Shown: positions 35,685 to 46,093 of the stretch, one piece after another
Position numbering within the stretch: position 1 is the first letter of the stretch
Layout of the letters: every line of letters begins with the position of its first letter
Assembly: GCF_001517105.1 (NCBI RefSeq)
Contig: NZ_LPVF01000010.1
Location: 62,001 to 126,000, forward strand
DNA: 64,000 nt
Direction: 5' to 3'
From: Bacillus halotolerans
GTDB taxonomy: Bacteria > Bacillota > Bacilli > Bacillales > Bacillaceae
The notes under the pieces: generated by a model
Seen by the model: only the letters and a program-made list of their open reading frames with translations
Databases searched by the model: none
What the model was told of the DNA's origin: nothing
Translations under genes and position numbers: made by a program

Positions 35685-37688
35685 TTATTTATTGATTAAT
35701 GCTTTGACTCGATCCACAACATTTGCAACTGAGAAGCCATATTCATTGATAATGGTTTCGCCAGGAGCGGAGGCGCCGAATTTGTCAATACCGAGCACGT
35801 CTCCTTCAAGCCCTGTGTATTTGCCCCAGCCAAATGATGAGCCCATTTCAATCGCAAGACGTTTTCTCACATCTGACGGAAGCACGGAGTTTTTGTATTC
35901 ATCCGATTGTTTCTCAAAACGATCTACTGAAGGCATGCTGACGACAGAAACATCAATATTTTCTTTCGCCAATTCCGCCTGTGCTTCAATTGCGAGGCCA
36001 ACCTCTGAGCCCGTAGCGATGAGAAGAGCGTCAGGTGTTTCGTTTTTAGACTTAGAAACAACATAAGCACCTTTTTCTACACCAGCTAATGCCTCTTCAG
36101 CTGTTTGGTCGATTGTAGGAAGGTTTTGACGTGTCAATACAAGCGCTGTTGGCTGATTTGTGCTCTGCACCGCAAGCTTCCAAGCCGCTGCTGTCTCATT
36201 ACCGTCTGCAGGACGGATTAAAGAAAGGTTAGGCATAGCGCGTAATGAAGCAAGCTGCTCAACCGGCTCGTGAGTCGGTCCATCTTCACCGACCGCGATA
36301 CTGTCGTGAGTAAAGACATATGTCACAGGAAGACCCATTAATGCTGCAAGGCGAATGGCCGGACGCAAGTAATCAGAGAAGACAAAGAATGTTCCGCCGA
36401 ATACACGAAGTCCGCCGTGAAGCGCCATACCATTTAAGGCTGCACCCATAGCAAATTCACGAACACCAAACCAGAAATTTTTGCCTGAGTAATCAAGCGC
36501 TGTATAATCACCGGAATTTTTAATCGTCGTTTTGTTTGACCCTGCTAAGTCTGCAGAACCGCCGACAAAGAACGGAATTTTATTCGCAAGACCGTTCAGA
36601 ACTTCACCTGAAGAGGCACGGGATGCCAGACTGCTTCCTTTTTCATAAACAGGCACCTCTTGATCCCAGTCTTTCGGAAGTTCTCCTTTGATAGCCAGCT
36701 CAAGCTGTTCAGCGAGTTCCGGATAAATTTCTTTATATTTAGCGAATTGGTCATTCCATTCCTGTTCCTTTTTCTCGCCGGATTCTTTTACTGTTTTTGC
36801 GAAATGCTCATATACTTCTGACGGAACGTAGAAATCTTCTTCATACGTCCATGCATAAGCTTCTTTTGTTAATTTACTTTCTTCTTTGCCAAGCGGAGCA
36901 CCGTGAACACCGGAAGTGCCGGCACGGTTAGGAGAACCGAAACCGATTGTCGTTTTTACTTCAATCAATGTAGGTTTCTTGTCGTTTTGGCGTGCTTTTT
37001 CAATTGCCGCAGATAATTCTTCAATATTGTTTCCATCCTCAACGTAAAGAACTTCCCAATTCATCGCCTCAAAACGCTGTTTCACGTTTTCAGAGAATGA
37101 ACGATCCAGATCTCCGTCCAATGAGATGTCATTAGAATCGTATAATAGGATCAGACGGCCAAGCTGAAGATGGCCTGCAAGTGAAGCGGCTTCAGAAGAA
37201 ATACCTTCCATTAAATCGCCGTCACCGCAAATGCTGTATGTATAGTGATCGACTACATTGAATGAATCGCGGTTGTAAGTTTCGGCTAAATGGCGTTCTG
37301 CGATAGCCATTCCAACCGCCATTGCGATTCCTTGTCCAAGCGGCCCTGTTGTTGCATCAACACCTGCTGTATGTCCGAATTCCGGATGCCCCGGTGTTTT
37401 GCTGCCCCACTGGCGGAATCCCTTAAGATCTTCAATGCTGAGATCATACCCGCTTAAATGAAGCATGCTGTATAAAAGTGCTGATCCGTGTCCCGCAGAT
37501 AAAACAAAACGATCGCGGTTAAACCACCCAGGGTTTGCCGGATTTACATTCATAAATTTTGTCCATAGCGTATATGCCATTGGCGCTGCCCCCATAGGCA
37601 TACCAGGGTGACCAGAGTTTGCTTTTTCAATAGCGTCTATTGATAGTGTGCGAATGGTAGCAACTGATTTCTTTTCAATTGTATCCAT
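35685..37688 (-). CDS. tkt: Transketolase
   Basis: A 667-aa thiamine-diphosphate enzyme that moves two-carbon units in the pentose phosphate pathway. The ThDP motif is [20 protein letters not shown] with [11 protein letters not shown] after it. Substrate residues lie in [16 protein letters not shown] and [14 protein letters not shown] blocks, and the catalytic Glu region is in the [18 protein letters not shown] block. The transketolase signature [20 protein letters not shown] is intact. GGAAGGGGA-type site upstream. Confidence 0.97.
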   Translation of the reverse strand: MDTIEKKSVATIRTLSIDAIEKANSGHPGMPMGAAPMAYTLWTKFMNVNPANPGWFNRDRFVLSAGHGSALLYSMLHLSGYDLSIEDLKGFRQWGSKTPGHPEFGHTAGVDATTGPLGQGIAMAVGMAIAERHLAETYNRDSFNVVDHYTYSICGDGDLMEGISSEAASLAGHLQLGRLILLYDSNDISLDGDLDRSFSENVKQRFEAMNWEVLYVEDGNNIEELSAAIEKARQNDKKPTLIEVKTTIGFGSPNRAGTSGVHGAPLGKEESKLTKEAYAWTYEEDFYVPSEVYEHFAKTVKESGEKKEQEWNDQFAKYKEIYPELAEQLELAIKGELPKDWDQEVPVYEKGSSLASRASSGEVLNGLANKIPFFVGGSADLAGSNKTTIKNSGDYTALDYSGKNFWFGVREFAMGAALNGMALHGGLRVFGGTFFVFSDYLRPAIRLAALMGLPVTYVFTHDSIAVGEDGPTHEPVEQLASLRAMPNLSLIRPADGNETAAAWKLAVQSTNQPTALVLTRQNLPTIDQTAEEALAGVEKGAYVVSKSKNETPDALLIATGSEVGLAIEAQAELAKENIDVSVVSMPSVDRFEKQSDEYKNSVLPSDVRKRLAIEMGSSFGWGKYTGLEGDVLGIDKFGASAPGETIINEYGFSVANVVDRVKALINK

Positions 37689-37827
37689 AAAAATCCCCTT
37701 CCTTATATGTTGTACCCTTTCATCATAAATGTCTGACGACTTTTTCTCAACTGTTTCAGCTTAAATTTGAGAGAAACTTGATACATTTTGTCACCTGAAG
37801 AAAGCGCTGTTCTTTGTAGTATATACA

Positions 37828-37862
37828 AAAGAGGAATACGATATTGCCGTATTCCTCTTATA
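37828..37862 (-). terminator. Terminator of the yneA-yneB-ynzC operon
   Basis: GAGGAATACG and CGTATTCCTC pair (loop ATATTGC approx.) followed by T on the minus strand, directly after ynzC. Confidence 0.85.
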
Positions 37863-39142
<1,280 letters not shown>

Positions 39143-39160
39143 GATAACAACCTCCGACAA

Positions 39161-39173
39161 GAATGTTTGTTCG
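39161..39173. promoter_or_regulatory. LexA box 1 (yneA proximal)
   Basis: GAATGTTTGTTCG is a close match, on the reverse strand, to the Bacillus SOS box CGAACRNRYGTTYC. It lies 20-30 bp before yneA. Confidence 0.7.
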
Positions 39174-39196
39174 CATTTTTATAATTTCAGTATATA

Positions 39197-39210
39197 CGAA
39201 CAAATGTTTC
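39197..39210. promoter_or_regulatory. LexA box 2 (central)
   Basis: CGAACAAATGTTTC matches CGAACRNRYGTTYC at every position. It is midway between yneA and lexA. Confidence 0.93.
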
Positions 39211-39226
39211 TGTCAATTGTTTTTTT

Positions 39227-39240
39227 CGAACCTATGTTTG
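39227..39240. promoter_or_regulatory. LexA box 3 (lexA proximal)
   Basis: CGAACCTATGTTTG is a near match to the SOS box, followed by a TATAAT about 20 bp on (39261-39266), which suits autorepression of lexA. Confidence 0.85.
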
Positions 39241-39298
39241 TACTGTCAGGAAAATCATGCTATAATCTATTTAAAATCGACGTTTAGAGGTGCAAAAA

Positions 39299-39916
39299 AT
39301 GACGAAGCTATCAAAAAGGCAACTTGATATCCTCCGTTTTATTAAAGCAGAGGTTAAATCAAAAGGATATCCGCCTTCGGTTAGAGAGATCGGAGAGGCT
39401 GTCGGCCTTGCGTCCAGTTCTACTGTCCACGGCCATTTGGCCCGTTTGGAAACAAAAGGGCTGATTAGACGCGATCCGACAAAGCCAAGAGCGATAGAAA
39501 TTCTGGATGAAGAAGTAGAGATTCCAAAAAGCCAAGTCGTTAATGTACCGGTAATCGGAAAAGTAACGGCGGGCTCGCCTATTACAGCGGTTGAAAACAT
39601 TGAAGAATACTTCCCGCTTCCTGACCGTATGGTTCCTCCGGATGAGCATGTGTTTATGCTGGAGATCATGGGTGACAGTATGATTGACGCAGGTATACTT
39701 GATAAGGACTATGTTATTGTAAAACAGCAAAACACGGCGAATAACGGTGAAATCGTAGTGGCGATGACAGAAGATGATGAAGCTACGGTAAAACGTTTCT
39801 ATAAAGAGGATACACACATTCGCTTACAGCCTGAAAATCCAACCATGGCTCCGATCATACTGCAGAATGTCAGCATATTAGGAAAAGTAATTGGTGTGTT
39901 CAGGACTGTCCATTAA
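39299..39916 (+). CDS. lexA: SOS repressor LexA (DinR)
   Basis: A 205-aa repressor of DNA-damage genes that cuts itself when RecA is active. The start is the ATG at 39299 behind GAGGTG. The N-terminal winged helix ([40 protein letters not shown]) binds SOS boxes. The cleavage site is Ala91-Gly92 (KVTAGSP). The Ser-Lys dyad is Ser127 (GDSMID) and Lys165 (EATVKRF). All key residues are in place. It controls itself and the divergent yneA operon. Confidence 0.98.
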   Translation: MTKLSKRQLDILRFIKAEVKSKGYPPSVREIGEAVGLASSSTVHGHLARLETKGLIRRDPTKPRAIEILDEEVEIPKSQVVNVPVIGKVTAGSPITAVENIEEYFPLPDRMVPPDEHVFMLEIMGDSMIDAGILDKDYVIVKQQNTANNGEIVVAMTEDDEATVKRFYKEDTHIRLQPENPTMAPIILQNVSILGKVIGVFRTVH

Positions 39917-39943
39917 ACTATTGAACTATCAGTTACAAAGAAT

Positions 39944-39980
39944 AAACCCCCTCTTCCTTTGCGGAGTGGGGGTTTTGTTT
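39944..39980 (+). terminator. Terminator of lexA
   Basis: AAACCCCC and GGGGGTTT pair with T residues after, 30 bp beyond the stop. Confidence 0.85.
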
Positions 39981-39989
39981 TTAAAAAAA

Positions 39990-40045
39990 GCAGGCTCGCC
40001 CTGGCTTAGGTGCGAACCTGAATAGGAGGAAAAAGAACATCATGT
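39990..40045 (+). other. Hairpin followed by an optimal ribosome site and a 4-codon frame
   Basis: CAGGCTCGC pairs with GCGAACCTG, then AGGAGG sits well before ATG TTT ACA CCA TAA. No gene follows on this strand. It may be the relic of a leader or of a lost small gene. I cannot assign a function. Confidence 0.35.
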
Positions 40046-40233
40046 TTACACCATAATTATCCATCATTTAATTGTTGAAGTCAAGAAATTTTCTTTCCTT
40101 AACGAAACTTTTTTAAAAAAAGTGCTGTTTAACAAATTAGACGTTCTCTTCTTATAAATGTTTCGATTTTTGGACGTGAAAAGATGAGGTATACTCTGCT
40201 CTTTTATATTGAGCGAGGTAAAAGGAAATATAC

Positions 40234-40268
40234 TGAACATTTAGCACATAGTTTATTTAGTTAATTTA
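40234..40268 (+). repeat. 35-bp AT-rich repeat, copy 1
   Basis: The segment starting TGAACATTTAGCACATAGTT is about 30/35 identical to 49481-49515, upstream of yncM. Both are in the same orientation and 9.2 kb apart. Confidence 0.7.
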
Positions 40269-40274
40269 TTCTGC

Positions 40275-40310
40275 AAAAAAAGCTCACTTCTTTTCAAAAA
40301 TGTGAGCTTC
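40275..40310 (-). terminator. Terminator of the 40.3-40.7 kb secreted-protein gene
   Basis: AAGCTCAC pairs with GTGAGCTT; six T residues follow on the minus strand. Confidence 0.8.
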
Positions 40311-40743
40311 AATCAAAATTAAAATATTCTACACCATAGCGGCCTTTTACATGAACACTTGCACAGTTTTCTGAATGTTCTTCAGCTAATATTCGATACC
40401 GGTGATAAGGTTCAATGGAAGCCTTATCTTGAGCGCTAAAGTCAAACCAATTACCGGTGAATTGTTTTGTGCTTAACGTAGTATAATCCCCTGCAAGTTC
40501 CATTCGCTGAAGCTTAATGTTAACTGAACAAGTGTTCACTCCTAATATCGTAAATTGGTATCCTAAAAAATAATCCATTGCCGGTACATCACTAATGTTT
40601 TCTACATAAAACGCTTTTGTTCCGTCCTTTAGAATAAAGTCGGTTTTATGCTCAAACTGTGAAGTTGCTGCATGAATGGTCCCGGTTCCAAAAACACATA
40701 GTAAAACAGCTGTCATGAGCAATATTTTATTTCTCAACTGCAA
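40309..40743 (-). CDS. Secreted protein of unknown function
   Basis: A 144-aa protein with a good signal peptide (KILLMTAVLLCVFGTGTIHA, cut near residue 26) and a mature part of ~118 residues, rich in aromatic and beta-forming residues. Two cysteines (TCSVN and NCASV) may form a disulfide. No family recognised. GGAGGGG lies before the ATG. It lies between lexA and fosB; I do not recall an equivalent in 168. Confidence 0.75.
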   Translation of the reverse strand: MQLRNKILLMTAVLLCVFGTGTIHAATSQFEHKTDFILKDGTKAFYVENISDVPAMDYFLGYQFTILGVNTCSVNIKLQRMELAGDYTTLSTKQFTGNWFDFSAQDKASIEPYHRYRILAEEHSENCASVHVKGRYGVEYFNFD

Positions 40744-40817
40744 TCCCCTCCTTTACCATATATTAACCCCAGAAGATAAATATGTATATCCCCTGTTACT
40801 CTGTTTCCCGTACTTTT

Positions 40818-41240
40818 TCAATCATAAAAATCCATGTGGGTTTTAGCTTGCTTATAATATTGAAGTCTGTCTTGGAGAGTTCCTGTATGGAATTCAAATT
40901 TATGGCCGTCAGGATCAGTGAAATAAATTGATTTTCGATCACGTTCATCTCGTTCTCTCCCAGGCAACATAGTAACATGAAGGTTTTTTAATTTTGCGGA
41001 CATTTGTTCAAACTCGCTTTCCTCAATTGTAAAAGCGATATGGGTATAAGAAGCGTTAATATCATTTCTGGGAATGTCACGCTCTTCGTTGAGAGCCAGC
41101 CATATGCCGTTTAAATCGAAATATGCAGTGCTCCTTCCTTTAACCAGCAGTTTAGCATCAAAGACATTTTGATAAAACTCGATGGAAGTCAGTAAATCAG
41201 AAACAGAAAATAACAAGTGATTGATCCCTTTGATCTCCAC
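40818..41240 (-). CDS. fosB: Metallothiol transferase FosB (fosfomycin resistance)
   Basis: A 140-aa enzyme of the glyoxalase fold that opens the epoxide of fosfomycin with bacillithiol or cysteine and a divalent metal. Metal ligands fit His7 (INHLLFSV), a His in ASYTHIAF (~66) and a Glu in HKFEFHTG (~115). Substrate-site residues are in [30 protein letters not shown] precedes the ATG. A SigW-type promoter lies ~90 bp upstream, fitting its known place in the envelope-stress regulon. Confidence 0.95.
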   Translation of the reverse strand: MEIKGINHLLFSVSDLLTSIEFYQNVFDAKLLVKGRSTAYFDLNGIWLALNEERDIPRNDINASYTHIAFTIEESEFEQMSAKLKNLHVTMLPGRERDERDRKSIYFTDPDGHKFEFHTGTLQDRLQYYKQAKTHMDFYD

Positions 41241-41328
41241 TGTGTCTCCTCCTTAGTATTTAAAGATAGATGATTAAAAACCATGAAAGATTGATTTGTT
41301 TAACAGAAGCTCACCCCCATCCCTTGTG

Positions 41329-41355
41329 TACGGACATTGCAGCCAGAAAGTTTCA
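41329..41355 (-). promoter_or_regulatory. SigW-type promoter of fosB
   Basis: On the minus strand TGAAAC is followed after 17 bp by CGTA, the -35 and -10 elements of SigW promoters. It points at fosB. Confidence 0.8.
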
Positions 41356-41439
41356 AGCGACCAGCAAAAAATACCAGTGTAAACAAAAGCAATTTGTTCA
41401 AAATAAACCATATTACTTCTTCAGAAGGGAATGACCATT

Positions 41440-41643
41440 ATGAATGGCTACGGCCTTCATGAAACGTTAGAATTGCACGAATTGCTTACGTTTAAGAACC
41501 TTTGTTTGACAAAATCTTCAACCATGACGGGACTTGTACAAGATGAAGAATTAAAGAGTATTCTTGAGCAAGATGCTCAAAAAACAAAACAGCAGGTTGC
41601 GCGTTTGCAGGAATTGCTGTCAGTGAGAGGTGAACAAGCGTGA
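41440..41643 (+). CDS. Small CotF-like protein, N-terminal half type
   Basis: A 67-aa helical protein (GLHETLELHELLTFKNLCLT) of the kind found beside spore-coat F-like proteins. Start chosen at 41440 because AGAAGGGA lies 9-10 bp upstream; an ATG nine bases earlier touches that site. It overlaps the next gene by 4 bp, so the products are made together, possibly as two halves of a helical bundle. Confidence 0.75.
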   Translation: MNGYGLHETLELHELLTFKNLCLTKSSTMTGLVQDEELKSILEQDAQKTKQQVARLQELLSVRGEQA

Positions 41644-41939
41644 ATGAGTTCTTTCAAAAATTAGCCGGAATGGGCAGTATGACCGAACAAGTGATCGCAA
41701 CAGATTTTTTAATATCGGCAAAGACAGGCGTTAGAAATATTGCAGCTGCCATCACAGAATCTTCTTCCCCAGAAGTCAGAGAAACGCTGCAGCAATATTT
41801 ACATGACGCGATGAATACCCATGAACAAATTTTTCATTATATGGCTGCAAAGGGTTTTTATCATTCTAAAGATTTAACTCAGCAAATAAGTGTCGATCTA
41901 GAGGCTGCAGATACCGCTAAAGATTTGCCACAAATATAG
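41640..41939 (+). CDS. Spore coat protein F-like protein
   Basis: A 99-aa helical protein of the CotF family: TEQVIATDFLISAKTGVRNI and LHDAMNTHEQIFHYMAAKGF are typical. The start codon is a GTG that overlaps the upstream stop (GTGA). It forms a unit with the preceding gene and with yndM. The coat location is inferred from the family. Confidence 0.82.
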   Translation: MNEFFQKLAGMGSMTEQVIATDFLISAKTGVRNIAAAITESSSPEVRETLQQYLHDAMNTHEQIFHYMAAKGFYHSKDLTQQISVDLEAADTAKDLPQI

Positions 41940-41947
41940 GTGATCAA

Positions 41948-42400
41948 ATGAAACATATTATCGCTCTTGCTTCTAAGACAGCTTTAACTCTTGCCCTATT
42001 GTATGTGATTTTGGATAGAGTTTACCATGCTTCCTTTTTAAGTGTGCTGTTTATTGCATTTTTCTTAAGCTTTGTAACATACCTTTCCGGTGACATCCTG
42101 ATCTTGCCGAGAACCAGCAATATAACAGCTTCACTGGCTGACTTCGGACTTTCACTCGTTATTCTTTGGGTCTTTCTTGAAACGCAAACTAGAAACGGTT
42201 TCTCACCGTTTGCAGCCGCTCTGATTGCGTCTGTCTGCCTTACTGTTTTTGAATATTTTTTTCACCGTTATTTACTGAAAAATGTGCTGGATGAAACATT
42301 CCGAAATGAACTGACTGTCAAAGATAACACTTTGCAATATCAAACCGAGGCATCAGATGAATTGTTTCCTGAAGCCAATGATCAGAAGGACGAAAAATAA
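41948..42400 (+). CDS. yndM: YndM, DUF2512 membrane protein
   Basis: A 150-aa protein with four hydrophobic spans (for example ALTLALLYVILDRVYH and FLSVLFIAFFLSFVTYL), the DUF2512 pattern. The C-terminal 40 residues are acidic and soluble. It begins 8 bp after the CotF-like gene, so it is the third gene of that unit. Function unknown. Confidence 0.88.
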   Translation: MKHIIALASKTALTLALLYVILDRVYHASFLSVLFIAFFLSFVTYLSGDILILPRTSNITASLADFGLSLVILWVFLETQTRNGFSPFAAALIASVCLTVFEYFFHRYLLKNVLDETFRNELTVKDNTLQYQTEASDELFPEANDQKDEK

Positions 42401-42426
42401 GGAGGCTTTGCGCCTCCTTATTTTAA
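42395..42426. terminator. Bidirectional terminator between yndM and yndL
   Basis: AATAAGGAGGC and GCCTCCTTATT form an 11-bp stem around 4 nt, between the converging genes. Confidence 0.9.
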
Positions 42427-43181
42427 TAGCTGTTTTCTGTGAAATGGGTCATCACTTCTGTAAAATCATAAAACCTCTCATTTTGAGTCACGGATCTGCT
42501 TTTTAAAGAAAAGATGCCAAACAAAGATTCTCTGAAACCTGTACTCATCTCTAACTGGATGCTCAAACCGGTTTTTGATTTATTCGCTATATTGTTTGGA
42601 CTTACGCCTGCATGCAGATGATCTGTACCAAGCAATTCAGCCGGAAAACCTGCTTTTTGCAGTTTTGAAACTAATTCTGCCGCTCTTGATCGGTCTGTTC
42701 CGCCGATTTGTATCTGTTGGTCCTCTCCTGCATATCCATGCAATGAAATGACATACTCATGACTTGCTACAAGCTTCAGTGCCTGAGGCTCGTCAAAATG
42801 TGTGCTTGTTATATGCAGTACTGAATTTCCAGACGTCTTCAAACCTTCAAACAAATACATGGAATATTCTTTGCTGAGCTCTCTCGCTAATTCACTTGTG
42901 CCGCCTTCAATACCTCCTCCGTGAATAGCTAAAACAAGCACAGAGCTGCCGGTTTCTTTTGTGGCAATGTTATAATCTGAAGGATCTTCTTGATTCTTTA
43001 ATTCCTCGAAATTCTGATAGATATCCTCTGCATATACAGAAGAAACCGGAACAAACAACAAGAAAATTAACAGCAATTTTACATTTTTTAAAGTTGATGG
43101 AAAACGTTTGACTATGTTACAATCAACATGCTTCAAGGAATGGAGCACACGGCGGAGCAGGGATACTTTGGCCGGTTTCAT
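42423..43181 (-). CDS. yndL: Poly-gamma-glutamate hydrolase-like protein YndL
   Basis: A 252-aa exported protein of the phage PghP/YmaC family of zinc-dependent poly-gamma-glutamate hydrolases. A hydrophobic stretch (LLLIFLLFVPVSSVYAED) acts as signal peptide. The His-rich motifs are LAIHGGGIEGGTSELAREL, YVISLHGYAG and HLHAGVSPNNIANKSK, then IQLEMSTGFR. The N-terminal 30 residues before the signal are unusually long; the true start may be a later TTG (near LKHVDC), which would shorten it to about the usual length. Confidence 0.85.
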   Translation of the reverse strand: MKPAKVSLLRRVLHSLKHVDCNIVKRFPSTLKNVKLLLIFLLFVPVSSVYAEDIYQNFEELKNQEDPSDYNIATKETGSSVLVLAIHGGGIEGGTSELARELSKEYSMYLFEGLKTSGNSVLHITSTHFDEPQALKLVASHEYVISLHGYAGEDQQIQIGGTDRSRAAELVSKLQKAGFPAELLGTDHLHAGVSPNNIANKSKTGLSIQLEMSTGFRESLFGIFSLKSRSVTQNERFYDFTEVMTHFTENSY

Positions 43182-43384
43182 CTACTCCGCCTCAAAACCA
43201 AAAACACAGGATGCTGGACTCTTTGAGGCTTTAGCACGAATTATCTCGTCCTCCTTGTTAAATTTTTGTTAAATTCACAATATTATATACCATTAGCCCG
43301 GGCGCTGTTCTTCACATTTATGAATTTATACTCCTTAGCAAAAAAGTAAAATCGCACCGGCTTTATTCTCATTCCCCCATTAAA

Positions 43385-43420
43385 TAAAAAAAATGCACCC
43401 GCCTGCTGGCTTGTGCACCT
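43385..43420 (-). terminator. Terminator of yndK
   Basis: GTGCAC-type arms (AGGTGCACAAGCC with the GGGTGCATT arm) pair on the minus strand and T residues follow. Confidence 0.7.
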
Positions 43421-43421
43421 T

Positions 43422-43733
43422 TTACTTTCTGTTATTCCCGCGCTTCTTTACTTTATTGAGCTTATTAATGTCTTTTTCAATTTTTCTTATTCTCCGCTTT
43501 TGCGGAATGGCTTTTATTTCACTGTAAACAGCAATAAACCCGCTTAAAGTCACTGCTGCAATATAAATGAAACGGTGTTTGATAAAACGGTCAACAAGAT
43601 CATGGTCACCTGCTTTTCTTTCAAGCCTTTCGATCACATCTTTATCGAATAGCTGATCGACATAAACTTGCTTCATCCCCACTGCAAATCCCGCAGCCAG
43701 CCATACAATCAGAAACAAACTGATATAAAACAT
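43422..43733 (-). CDS. yndK: YndK, small membrane protein
   Basis: A 103-aa protein with an N-terminal span (ISLFLIVWLAAGFAVGM), a second span near 55-70 (FIYIAAVTLSGFIAVY), and a very basic tail (KKRGNNRK). Place matches B. subtilis YndK. Function unknown. Confidence 0.78.
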   Translation of the reverse strand: MFYISLFLIVWLAAGFAVGMKQVYVDQLFDKDVIERLERKAGDHDLVDRFIKHRFIYIAAVTLSGFIAVYSEIKAIPQKRRIRKIEKDINKLNKVKKRGNNRK

Positions 43734-43843
43734 AAAAACCCTTCCTTCCCCGTCTGTATGAGGTGCAGCATGAAAATGTGCCGAACCGATTGTTTACCGG
43801 ACGAGAGACTGTCAGATGAACTATTGTCTTTGTTTTATATTAT

Positions 43844-45475
43844 TCATTTGGACGGGCAATATGTAATGTCATAATCTACAGTTAGAAATTGAATCCCAAA
43901 CAGCCACATTTCGTGAACAGCTGTTAACCTGTTTGCACCCGCCGGAGCCTTTATAAGAAAGGTTTCAGATAATGGAAGCGGGCAGGTCCCGACTTTTGTT
44001 CTAAGATAAATCCCTTCATCCCCAGCACCGCTTTTTCTCCGCCTGCTGGTCAAAATCAGGTTCTCTTTGTGATGATAAGGCTTTAAAATGCCTGTCATGT
44101 TACTGAAAGGAAGCGGCAGAGAAATATTCATGTACCCTTCCCCTTTTGAGCGATATACAGAATACAGCGCGGTAAAAATGGTTTCGTTTTTTTCATTTGT
44201 TCTGATCCAGGCACGTACCTTTTTTCTTCCGTCTTTTTTTGAATGGACACCTTTTATTGTACTGTGCATCCTATACCAGTCAGGATTCGTTGACAGATGT
44301 ATTTGTCCGGTTCTTTTGCTGATGTATTCATACATTTTCGCAAAGGGCTGAAACCAAGTGCTCCACGTCACTTTTGCTTTTACCTCATAATCTTTCGTCT
44401 GTTCATAAAAAGAAACAATCAACGGTGTCAAATGCTCCGGTGAAAAATCGTTTGAACGAAGGCTTCTCATATCATCCACAAGTCCGCTATATCGAATGTT
44501 ATTTTCAGCGTGAATGTTGTGCAAAAAGTTCTTTCCGATTGTTCTCTTTCCGTATATACGGCTGAAAACCTTGACACTCGCATCCGAGGATTGAGGATTT
44601 TCTTTTCTCCATCCTGCAAGAGCCGGCAAAATAACACCGAATGCGTTCACGATACCGTGTATCCATATCATTTGGCTGATGGTCAACGTGACTTCTTGCC
44701 GGAATACACCGAATGAGTAAATGAAAGAGAAACAGATCGTTATCATTAACACGACAGAAGACAGTCGGATAAGCACTTTTCCTGTCTTACTGCGAAAAGC
44801 TGTCTTAAATATTAAGTATGAGTTAAGATAAAGTGCCGCCATATAGATACCAACCGCCAAGATATCAAGTGTTTTTGAGTATGTTATTCCGAGTGCGATG
44901 AGGAGCGGCGACAGTAAAATAATCCATGTCACCCAACCGTACATAACCCGTTTTTCTCTATTGACTCTGCCAAGTAAACCATTAAAGATCGGGATCAGAA
45001 AAGCAGAATAGTGAAAATGAACAGCTGTGAGCAAAATAATAAGAGGACCGAAGTGCAGGATATGTAAATGCGCAGCATAGGCAAAAAACCAAAATCCCCC
45101 TCCGCCTAAATAAACGAGTCCTAACAAAATAGATGTTTCTTCGATTCTATGTATTTTTGTTTTCAAGAGCCGCAACACACCATATAAAGCCAACAAAGCA
45201 GTGTATATCCACCAGATCAGTGCAAAATATCCTACGTCTGTTACAAGGGATAATACCGCGAAAACAGCTGCTGCCGGATAGATGTGCATCAATATTTTTT
45301 CCGAAAATTGAATAGTCCTGTGAGCTGATTGATGAAAAACAAAAGGAAAAATTCCGGGCACAAAAAAGAGAATGGAAAACAAGACAAGCGCCTCCGCAAC
45401 TGATATGTCGGGAGCTTCAGATACAATAAACCAGATGAAACAAAGCGCACTAATGATGCCGTTTCGTTTTAACAT
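43844..45475 (-). CDS. yndJ: YndJ, multi-span membrane protein
   Basis: A 543-aa protein with about nine hydrophobic spans in the first 270 residues and a soluble C-terminal half (~300-543) with HSTIKGVHSKKDGRKKVRAW in a beta-rich region. Known in B. subtilis as YndJ, function unknown. Its ATG overlaps the end of yndH by 7 bp, so yndG-yndH-yndJ is a coupled operon. Confidence 0.87.
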   Translation of the reverse strand: MLKRNGIISALCFIWFIVSEAPDISVAEALVLFSILFFVPGIFPFVFHQSAHRTIQFSEKILMHIYPAAAVFAVLSLVTDVGYFALIWWIYTALLALYGVLRLLKTKIHRIEETSILLGLVYLGGGGFWFFAYAAHLHILHFGPLIILLTAVHFHYSAFLIPIFNGLLGRVNREKRVMYGWVTWIILLSPLLIALGITYSKTLDILAVGIYMAALYLNSYLIFKTAFRSKTGKVLIRLSSVVLMITICFSFIYSFGVFRQEVTLTISQMIWIHGIVNAFGVILPALAGWRKENPQSSDASVKVFSRIYGKRTIGKNFLHNIHAENNIRYSGLVDDMRSLRSNDFSPEHLTPLIVSFYEQTKDYEVKAKVTWSTWFQPFAKMYEYISKRTGQIHLSTNPDWYRMHSTIKGVHSKKDGRKKVRAWIRTNEKNETIFTALYSVYRSKGEGYMNISLPLPFSNMTGILKPYHHKENLILTSRRRKSGAGDEGIYLRTKVGTCPLPLSETFLIKAPAGANRLTAVHEMWLFGIQFLTVDYDITYCPSK

Positions 45476-46092
45476 ACTTCTCCCTCTGTTTCCTGAAACG
45501 TCCCTTTATAATAAAAAAGAGTGCCAAGAATTGCATTTTCCACATGAACTTGAATAGTGAAACAGTTGTTGCTTTCATCAAAAGTTTCGCAAACAGTGGA
45601 ATTACCGCTCAGCCATTTTGGCAAAGGAATTCTTTTTCCGCATATTAATAGCCATTGCTTTCCTGATGTAATGTGGAGAGACCCGTCAGAGAGTGCTTCA
45701 AAAGTTAAAACAGACAGCAGAATATGAGGTTGGCCGAAAAAATCAAGTATTCGTTTTTCATTTTCGTCGTATACCATAACTGCATCAAAGAAACGCTTTT
45801 TATCTTTAAAGACAAAAGTCCGATTCCATTCAATCCCCGTATGTTCCTGCTTCGTAAGACATGTTCTGTTTTTAATTGTAAAAGGGATGTCCTTTCCTCT
45901 TTCTGAAAAGAAACATCTAAAAAACACCCCGCATTTCAGCAGCATTCTGACAAAAAAAGACCCTCCGCTTATTTCTGACATCGTTCCTCTTCCGCTGAAT
46001 GTATGTGACCTGTCTAATTGATAACGTTTCTGCAGCTTGGGATGTAATAGATGATAATTTATAATTGTTTTTTTATACATTGAACTCACCAT
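45469..46092 (-). CDS. yndH: YndH, DUF4166-like protein
   Basis: A soluble protein of ~207 aa. The core RYQLDRSHTFSGRGTMSEIS and later PLPKWLSGN fit the DUF4166 family. The start is uncertain: ATGs at 46092 and 46080 are both possible, and the latter has GGTGAG nearby. It overlaps or touches the yndG stop, so translation is coupled. Function unknown. Confidence 0.8.
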   Translation of the reverse strand: MVSSMYKKTIINYHLLHPKLQKRYQLDRSHTFSGRGTMSEISGGSFFVRMLLKCGVFFRCFFSERGKDIPFTIKNRTCLTKQEHTGIEWNRTFVFKDKKRFFDAVMVYDENEKRILDFFGQPHILLSVLTFEALSDGSLHITSGKQWLLICGKRIPLPKWLSGNSTVCETFDESNNCFTIQVHVENAILGTLFYYKGTFQETEGEVC

Positions 46093-46093
46093 T

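Noticed and set aside
43771..43874. 34-codon + strand frame with GAGGTG before ATG, overlapping the yndJ end
   Set aside because: Mostly within yndJ-coding sequence, no family, and no terminator or promoter seen. Likely chance.
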